Below, piece by piece: positions 14,311 through 20,118 of a stretch of DNA of 23,493 nucleotides. Origin of the DNA: Porphyromonadaceae bacterium. GTDB lineage: Bacteria > Bacteroidota > Bacteroidia > Bacteroidales > Dysgonomonadaceae. Location of the stretch: NCBI GenBank assembly GCA_022840285.1, contig JALHIE010000040.1:1-23493 (forward strand). The letters run 5' to 3'. The notes beneath the pieces were generated by a model that made no database searches, was not told the DNA's origin, and worked only from the letters and a program-made list of their open reading frames with translations. The position numbers and the translations under genes were made by a program. The first letter of the stretch is position 1, and each line of letters begins with the position of its first letter.

Positions 14311-17300
14311 ATGAGCAAGAAATTCACCGAATACAGTCAGTTAAATTTATCGGAGATCAACAAGGAAATGTTGCGGCAATGGGATGCGCAGGACGTGTTT
14401 CGAAGAAGCCTGGAGATACGTGAAGGTCATCCTGAGTTTGTTTTTTATGAAGGTCCTCCTTCGGCAAACGGGATGCCGGGTATTCACCACGTCATTGCAC
14501 GTTCCATAAAAGATATTTTCTGCCGTTACAAAACGATGAAAGGATTTTTGGTAAACAGGAAAGCTGGCTGGGATACGCACGGACTTCCCGTGGAACTGGG
14601 TGTGGAAAAAACGCTTGGCATAACCAAGGAGGATATCGGTAAAACCATTTCTGTAGAGGAATACAACAACGCTTGCCGCACCGAGGTGATGAAATACACC
14701 AAAGAGTGGGAGGACCTCACCCGGAAAATGGGCTATTGGGTAGATATGAACGATCCGTACATTACCTACGATAATCGCTACATCGAAACGTTGTGGTACC
14801 TGCTCAACGAAATTTACAAAAAAGGATATCTCTACAAAGGCTATACCATTCAACCGTACTCGCCGGCAGCGGGAACAGGGCTGAGCACGCACGAGCTGAA
14901 TCAGCCCGGTTGTTACCGCGACGTTAAAGACACCACCTGCACGGCGCAGTTTAAAGTGATCCGCCCGCTACCGGAATGGACCCGGTTTGGGGAAGTGTTC
15001 TTTCTGGCCTGGACAACCACACCCTGGACTTTGCCTTCGAACATGTTGCTGGCGGTGGGTCCAAACATTGAATATGTTGCTGTTCAGACATACAATCAAT
15101 ATACGGGCAACCCGATGACCGTAGTGCTGGCAAAGAGCCTCCTCGGCTCCTATTTCTCCGGGAAGAACGCTCAACTGAAGCTGGAAGATTACAAGGAAGG
15201 CGATAAGAATATACCATTCCGGGTGTTGGAGAAAACCTGGAACGGTTCTGAATTGGCCGGCATGGAATACGAGCAGCTTTTCCCGTGGATCAAAGTTACG
15301 GAAAAGGCGTTTAAGGTCGTTTGTGGCGATTTTGTGACGACCGAGGAGGGAACGGGAATCGTGCATGTCGCGCCTACGTTTGGAGCAGACGATGCGAAAG
15401 TGGGCAAAGAGAACGATGTGCCCGGGTTAACTCTTGTGGATAAAGACGGGAACATCCGTCCGATGGTGGACCTGACCGGAAAGTTCTTTCGCCTGGAAGA
15501 GCTGGACAGTGATTTTGTAAGAAACAACGTTAATGCTGACCTGTACAAGGAGTTTGCCGGAAGATACGTGAAAAATGAATACGATGAGAATTTGTCGGCC
15601 GATGAAGGAACGCTGGACATTGACCTCTCCGTTTCTCTCAAGCTTCGTAACCGTGCCTTCCGCATTGAGAAATTTGTCCACAGCTACCCGCACTGCTGGA
15701 GAACGGACAAGCCCGTGTTGTATTACCCGCTCGACAGCTGGTTTATTCGCTCTACGGCCTGTCGCGAAAAGATGATGGAGCTCAACGATACCATCAACTG
15801 GAAACCTCAGTCCACCGGAACAGGACGTTTCGGAAAGTGGCTAGAAAACCTGCAGGACTGGAACCTGAGCCGGAGTCGTTACTGGGGGACACCCCTGCCG
15901 ATCTGGCGTACAGAAGACGGGAAAGAAGAGAAATGCATCGGATCGGTAAAGGAACTGTGCGTCGAAATGAAAAAAGCCCTCGATGCCGGTGTGATGAACG
16001 AACTACCCTGGAAAGAGTTTGACCTGAAAGAGTACAGTGACCTGGAATACGGGAAGATTGATCTTCACCGTCCCTACGTGGACAACATCGTACTGGTCTC
16101 TGAAAGCGGAAAACCGATGCACCGCGAACCCGACCTGATTGATGTCTGGTTCGACAGCGGCGCCATGCCGTTTGCCCAGTTCTTCTACCCGCACATACCG
16201 GAAGAGGAGTTTGCGAAAGTTTATCCGGCCGACTTTATCGCGGAGGGAGTTGATCAAACCCGGGGATGGTTTTTTACGCTGCATGCCATCAGTACGATGG
16301 TGAAAGGCAGTGTTGCTTTTAAGAACGTGATCTCAAACGGCCTGGTGCTTGATAAGAACGGTAATAAGATGTCGAAGCGACTGGGAAATGCGGTAGACCC
16401 GTTCGAGACAATAGAAAAATTCGGTTCCGACCCCCTCCGCTGGTATATGGTTACCAATGCCGCGCCCTGGGACAACCTGAAATTCGATATTGACGGTGTG
16501 GATGAGGCCCGACGCAAATTTTTCGGAACGCTGTACAATACCTATTCTTTCTTCGCCCTTTATGCTAACGTGGACGATTTTCACAATCAATATCCCCCGA
16601 TTCCACTGGCAAAACGTCCCGAGATTGACCGGTGGATCCTGTCGCTCCTCAACTCCCTGATAAGGAAGGTAGATGAAGACTACGCCAACTACGAACCCAC
16701 CAAAGCCGGAAGGGCTATCAATGATTTCGTGAACGACAACCTCAGCAACTGGTTTGTCCGACTGAACCGTAAACGGTTTTGGGGAGGAGAGATGACCGAA
16801 GATAAAATATCGGCCTATCAAACCCTTTACCAATGCCTGGTGACAGTGGCGAAGCTGATGGCTCCCATCGCTCCGTTCTATGCCGACCGGCTCTACCTCG
16901 ATCTGGTGAAAACAACCGGTGACGAACGTTTTGACTCGGTGCACCTGACCGATTTTCCCGCCGTTGATGAATCGGCTGTCGATACCGCCCTCGAAGAGCA
17001 GATGTACCTCGCGCAAACCGCTTCATCCATTGTGTTGGCGTTGCGGCGCAAAGTGAATCTTAAAGTTCGCCAGCCGTTGACGAAAATCATGATCCCTGTC
17101 GCAGATGAAGAACAGCGGAGAAATATTGAAGCGGTTCAGGCGCTGATCCTCAGTGAAGTGAACGTGAAAGAACTGGAGTTTGTAGATTCGGCAAACGATA
17201 TGCTGGTAAAGCGGGTAAAACCCGATTTTAAAAAACTTGGACCGAGATACGGAAAAATAATGAAACAACTTGCTGTGCGCATTCAGGAGATGCAGCAGGA

Positions 17301-17724
17301 AGAGATAAACGAACTGGAGAAAAACGGTCGTTTTGCATTTCGGATAGAGGAACAAGAAGCCGTAATCGATCTGGCTGACGTGGAAGTTATTTCGGAAGAT
17401 ATCCCCGGCTGGCTGGTCGCCAATGAGGGACGGCTGACCGTTGCGTTGGACATCACCGTAACGGATGAACTGCGAAAAGAAGGGATTGCCCGCGAGTTGG
17501 TAAACCGCATTCAGAATTTGCGCAAGTCGAAAGATTTTGATATTACCGACCGCATCGCTGTCCGGCTTTCGTCCCATCCGTTGTTCGATACTGCTGTCCG
17601 GGAGTTCGGTGATTATATCCGGACGCAGGTGCTTGCTGATTCAATAGAAATAGAGGCGCGGGTTTTTGAGGATGAAATAGAGATTGATGATGAGAAATTA
17701 ACTGTCGATATACGTAAACAATAG
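14311..17724 (+). CDS. ileS: Isoleucyl-tRNA synthetase, IleRS2-like, with altered HIGH motif (GIHH)
   Basis: Charges tRNA-Ile; 1137 residues from the ATG at 14311. The Rossmann catalytic domain begins with PSANGMPGIHH. The signature normally read as HXGH is G57-I58-H59-H60. The second signature is KMSKR (686-690), as in eukaryote-like IleRS2 rather than KMSKS. The CP1 editing domain is present, with FLAWTTTPWTLPSN and GTGIVHVAPTFGADD. The anticodon-binding and C-terminal regions lack the Zn-cysteine cluster typical of IleRS1. By published work on IleRS2, the GXHH form confers very high mupirocin resistance while retaining activity. This is the only ileS in the window and looks like the housekeeping copy. 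Confidence 0.96.
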   Translation: MSKKFTEYSQLNLSEINKEMLRQWDAQDVFRRSLEIREGHPEFVFYEGPPSANGMPGIHHVIARSIKDIFCRYKTMKGFLVNRKAGWDTHGLPVELGVEKTLGITKEDIGKTISVEEYNNACRTEVMKYTKEWEDLTRKMGYWVDMNDPYITYDNRYIETLWYLLNEIYKKGYLYKGYTIQPYSPAAGTGLSTHELNQPGCYRDVKDTTCTAQFKVIRPLPEWTRFGEVFFLAWTTTPWTLPSNMLLAVGPNIEYVAVQTYNQYTGNPMTVVLAKSLLGSYFSGKNAQLKLEDYKEGDKNIPFRVLEKTWNGSELAGMEYEQLFPWIKVTEKAFKVVCGDFVTTEEGTGIVHVAPTFGADDAKVGKENDVPGLTLVDKDGNIRPMVDLTGKFFRLEELDSDFVRNNVNADLYKEFAGRYVKNEYDENLSADEGTLDIDLSVSLKLRNRAFRIEKFVHSYPHCWRTDKPVLYYPLDSWFIRSTACREKMMELNDTINWKPQSTGTGRFGKWLENLQDWNLSRSRYWGTPLPIWRTEDGKEEKCIGSVKELCVEMKKALDAGVMNELPWKEFDLKEYSDLEYGKIDLHRPYVDNIVLVSESGKPMHREPDLIDVWFDSGAMPFAQFFYPHIPEEEFAKVYPADFIAEGVDQTRGWFFTLHAISTMVKGSVAFKNVISNGLVLDKNGNKMSKRLGNAVDPFETIEKFGSDPLRWYMVTNAAPWDNLKFDIDGVDEARRKFFGTLYNTYSFFALYANVDDFHNQYPPIPLAKRPEIDRWILSLLNSLIRKVDEDYANYEPTKAGRAINDFVNDNLSNWFVRLNRKRFWGGEMTEDKISAYQTLYQCLVTVAKLMAPIAPFYADRLYLDLVKTTGDERFDSVHLTDFPAVDESAVDTALEEQMYLAQTASSIVLALRRKVNLKVRQPLTKIMIPVADEEQRRNIEAVQALILSEVNVKELEFVDSANDMLVKRVKPDFKKLGPRYGKIMKQLAVRIQEMQQEEINELEKNGRFAFRIEEQEAVIDLADVEVISEDIPGWLVANEGRLTVALDITVTDELRKEGIARELVNRIQNLRKSKDFDITDRIAVRLSSHPLFDTAVREFGDYIRTQVLADSIEIEARVFEDEIEIDDEKLTVDIRKQ

Positions 17725-17745
17725 TCGACCTATTTGCGTTCATGA

Positions 17746-17779
17746 TTGATAAATCGATAACTAATTTTTGTTATCTTTG
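17746..17779 (+). promoter_or_regulatory. Putative promoter of the dksA-like gene
   Basis: TATCTTTG (17772-17779) followed by C is a perfect -7 box. TTG (17746-17748) lies 23 nt upstream, long but within the range reported for Bacteroidetes. It predicts a leader of about 235 nt holding the inverted repeat at 17852-17969. Confidence 0.55.
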
Positions 17780-17851
17780 CGAAAACAACTACAGGTAAGA
17801 TTTTTTGGCATAAAACAACACCGTTGCCGATTATTTATTGATCGATACTGG

Positions 17852-17969
17852 GAAACTGTTTTGAATTTTTTTATGCAATGTTTTTTTAGTTTTTTTTTGA
17901 TGGGTTCGGGCTTTCGTTTCGCATCATGTAGCGGGCTATTTGAAAGAAAGTAAAATTCAAAACAGTTTC
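17852..17969 (+). repeat. Perfect 18-bp inverted repeat enclosing 82 nt in the dksA leader
   Basis: GAAACTGTTTTGAATTTT (17852-17869) is the exact reverse complement of 17952-17969; a further G-T pair is possible at 17851/17970. In RNA it would form a long closing stem in the 5' leader. The loop is very T-rich and contains a 26-codon ORF (17873-17953) with seven phenylalanines, which fills the loop. No U-run follows the right arm and no clear target-site duplication flanks it. It could be a structured leader, an independent small RNA or a tiny MITE-like element. Confidence 0.6.
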
Positions 17970-18020
17970 TATGCGTTAGGAAACACAATGAGTAAAATAA
18001 ATTATTAAATATCTACTGTT

Positions 18021-18401
18021 ATGAGTGAAAAGACGAGATACTCTGATAAGGAATTAGAAGAATTCCGGGCCATCATTAACGAAAAACTTGAGGTCGCCAG
18101 GCAAGAATATGAAAACTACCGGGCTGCGGTAACCAATGCAGACGGCAACGATACGGTGGACACATCACCCACTTATAAGGTGTTGGAAGAAGGGGCTTCA
18201 ACGCTTTCAAAAGAGGAGGCCGGACGGTTGGCTCAACGTCAGATGAAGTTCATACAAAACCTACAGGCAGCATTAATACGGATTGAAAACAAAACCTACG
18301 GTGTTTGTCGCGAGACCGGTAAGCTTATTCCCAAAGAACGTCTTCGTGCAGTGCCGCATGCAACATTAAGCATCGAAGCCAAACAAGGAAAAAGAAAATA
18401 A
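18021..18401 (+). CDS. DksA/TraR-family RNA-polymerase-binding protein lacking the zinc cysteines
   Basis: 126 residues. Two long charged helices (about 8-40 and 62-90) form the coiled coil that enters the RNAP secondary channel. The tip region has D44-x-x-D47-x-S, close to the DxxDxA tip of DksA. The C-terminal globular part retains the family frame (TYGVCRETGKLIPKERLRAVPHATLSIE), but of the four zinc cysteines only C96 remains; the others are T99, L116 and E119 or neighbours. Zinc-independent DksA variants exist, so the fold may still form. The inferred role is ppGpp-linked control of transcription. Its neighbours are ileS and lspA, with a long structured leader upstream. Confidence 0.88.
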   Translation: MSEKTRYSDKELEEFRAIINEKLEVARQEYENYRAAVTNADGNDTVDTSPTYKVLEEGASTLSKEEAGRLAQRQMKFIQNLQAALIRIENKTYGVCRETGKLIPKERLRAVPHATLSIEAKQGKRK

Positions 18402-18411
18402 CCCCCGACTA

Positions 18412-18489
18412 ATGAATTCAACGACAACACAAATGAACACAGGACCGGAAATGGCTGTTTCTGTTCCGGGCTGGATTGTGTACAAATGA
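18412..18489 (+). CDS. Possible 25-codon ORF filling the dksA-lspA gap, ATGA overlap with lspA
   Basis: Begins at an ATG 10 nt after the dksA-like stop and ends with TGA at 18487-18489, overlapping the lspA ATG as ATGA. The peptide (MNSTTTQMNTGPEMAV... ending GWIVYK) has no recognised motif; an internal ATG at 18433 could also start it. The overlap could couple translation into lspA. A short hairpin CCGGAA/TTCCGG (18445-18469) lies within it. It may be chance. Confidence 0.25.
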   Translation: MNSTTTQMNTGPEMAVSVPGWIVYK

Positions 18490-19184
18490 CTACCCGAATG
18501 AACACCACCACCAAAAAAGGACTAACCGCCGTTTCAGTCATCTTCTTGGTTCTACTCGTCGACCAAGTGAGCAAAATCTGGGTGAAAACTCATATGGCCC
18601 TTTACGACATGATTCATATAACCGATTGGTTTAAGATCTATTTCGTGGAGAATAACGGCATGGCGTTCGGTATAGAAGCCATTGGAAAGTTGTTTCTTTC
18701 CCTCTTCAGGATAATCGCTGTGGGAGCAATTTCTGTTTATTTGGTCCGGATTATCAGGGAGAACTACAAAATCGGATTTATTGCCTGCATCGCACTGGTA
18801 CTGGCAGGTGCCTCGGGAAATATAATCGACAGCGTTTTCTACGGTGCGTTCTTTCAGGCAAGCTATCCGGGGCACGTTGCCGCTGTTGTGCCTTTCGGCG
18901 AAGGTTATGCCTCCCTTCTCCACGGAAAAGTGGTGGATATGTTTTATTTTCCGCTGATCGAAGGAACATATCCCGATTGGTTTCCAGGGATGGGGGGAAA
19001 AGATTTTTTGTTTTTCCGCTTTATCTTTAATGTTGCCGATTCTGCCATATCTGTTGGAGTGGTATTGTTGTTGATTTTTTATCGAAAAACCCTTTCCTAT
19101 TCACTTCTGTCAAAAAAAGACAAAGAGAAATATGATCGTGAAAGGCAGGAACAATTAGAAAAAAAAGCTGTTTGTGAATCGTAA
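18486..19184 (+). CDS. lspA: Lipoprotein signal peptidase (signal peptidase II)
   Basis: Inner-membrane aspartyl protease that removes signal peptides from diacylglyceryl-prolipoproteins. 232 residues, longer than the usual 150-170 because a periplasmic stretch of roughly 50 residues (about 119-172) is inserted between the two catalytic motifs. Conserved blocks are DQVSK (26-30), ENNGMAFG (55-62), LAGASGNIID with catalytic D115, and FNVADS with catalytic D185. The usual Arg after the first Asp (GNxxDR) is Ser. Four transmembrane helices and a charged C-terminal tail are visible. An alternative start is the ATG at 18498, four codons downstream. The stop overlaps the next gene by 11 nt. Confidence 0.94.
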   Translation: MTTRMNTTTKKGLTAVSVIFLVLLVDQVSKIWVKTHMALYDMIHITDWFKIYFVENNGMAFGIEAIGKLFLSLFRIIAVGAISVYLVRIIRENYKIGFIACIALVLAGASGNIIDSVFYGAFFQASYPGHVAAVVPFGEGYASLLHGKVVDMFYFPLIEGTYPDWFPGMGGKDFLFFRFIFNVADSAISVGVVLLLIFYRKTLSYSLLSKKDKEKYDRERQEQLEKKAVCES

Positions 19185-20013
19185 AGCTGCTGCATATCTC
19201 CTGACTTCGGTAATTCTGAGCATCTTGTTCTCCTTTTGCAACAGGCCGAAAGAAGTGCTGAACCGGAAAGATATGGAAAAACTGATGTACGATATTTACA
19301 TTGCCGAAGCAATGATCGAGAACGATTATCAGGGCTTCGACACACCGGAAAAAAAGGAGGCGCTTCTCCGTGAAGTTTTCAGAAAACATCAGACAACGCA
19401 GGCGCAGTGGGACACATCACTTTCCTGGTATTCAGACAAGATCGATATCTACCTGAAAATGAACGACTCGGTAAAAGCTCGGCTGCAGCGCCGGCAAAAA
19501 GCGAGTGAACAGGTCATGAATCGACAGTTCCAGCAAGAGCAATCGCTTACAGCCCGTACCTATTCACCCTCCTATATCCCTGATAACTATTCCTTTGATG
19601 AATCGAATCCGAAAAACGGTTTCCGTTTCCGGTTGGATACTGCCGAGATTGCTCAAAAAATAAAAAGCAACGGGTTCGGTTTCGGCTTCGATGTTATCGG
19701 TATTCCTGCCCGTCCAAAACCCGACCTGCGGGCGGTGCTGATGCTCGAATATAATGATACGGTCATCTACCGCTCCGAATCCATTGCAGAGAACAGGAGC
19801 TATTTGTTACACGGGGAGAGGTATATTCCCAACGATACGATCCGGGGTATAACAGGATTTGTGAGGTTGCAAGACACCACCGGCATGTTTAGAAATATCC
19901 GGCTGAAAAGTGTCTTTTTGGGTCATCCAAACGATTCGCTGCAACCCGTTCAACGCAACGCATTGGCACCCCGCGAGAAAATACCTGTGGACGAGGGAAT
20001 GGAAACGCAGTAA
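19174..20013 (+). CDS. DUF4296-type putative lipoprotein downstream of lspA
   Basis: 279 residues from a GTG start that overlaps lspA by 11 nt; the next in-frame Met (residue 30 or later) would remove the export signal. The N-terminus has a basic start, a hydrophobic core and a Cys (SILFSFC), a weak lipobox suggesting a lipoprotein. Residues about 29-110 form a charged helical region (RKDMEKLMYDIYIAEAMIEND and onwards) matching the DUF4296 pattern as I recall it. The C-terminal half is strand-rich with a G-F-G-F-G-F run. Function is unknown. Translational overlap with lspA, whose product would process it, is suggestive. Confidence 0.75.
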   Translation: MNRKAAAYLLTSVILSILFSFCNRPKEVLNRKDMEKLMYDIYIAEAMIENDYQGFDTPEKKEALLREVFRKHQTTQAQWDTSLSWYSDKIDIYLKMNDSVKARLQRRQKASEQVMNRQFQQEQSLTARTYSPSYIPDNYSFDESNPKNGFRFRLDTAEIAQKIKSNGFGFGFDVIGIPARPKPDLRAVLMLEYNDTVIYRSESIAENRSYLLHGERYIPNDTIRGITGFVRLQDTTGMFRNIRLKSVFLGHPNDSLQPVQRNALAPREKIPVDEGMETQ

Positions 20014-20031
20014 TCCTGAATTTCCATGCGA

Positions 20032-20059
20032 TTGAATATTAAATTTTTTAGTACATTTG
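20032..20059 (+). promoter_or_regulatory. Putative ppdK promoter
   Basis: TTG (20032-20034), a 17-nt spacer and TACATTTG (20052-20059) followed by C. The predicted leader is about 53 nt. Confidence 0.65.
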
Positions 20060-20118
20060 CAGAAAATTACAGCACGGAATCCAACAATTAGTAATCAACA
20101 AATAAATTTTTCGAAAAG

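Larger units (their letters stand above)
17725..18020. other. 296-bp gap between ileS and the dksA-like gene
   Basis: Holds the promoter (17746-17779), the inverted repeat (17852-17969) and an AT-rich tail before the ATG at 18021. No clear intrinsic terminator for ileS is visible. Apart from the loop mini-ORF no credible coding sequence is seen. Confidence 0.6.

Noticed and set aside
17768..17953. 61-codon ORF upstream of the dksA-like gene in its full length
   Set aside because: Its TTG start lies at the -7 box, so it could not be translated from the predicted transcript. Only the 26-codon 3' part is kept, as a speculative mini-ORF.
17852..17969. Inverted repeat as a rho-independent terminator of ileS
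   Set aside because: The loop is 82 nt and no U-run follows either arm.
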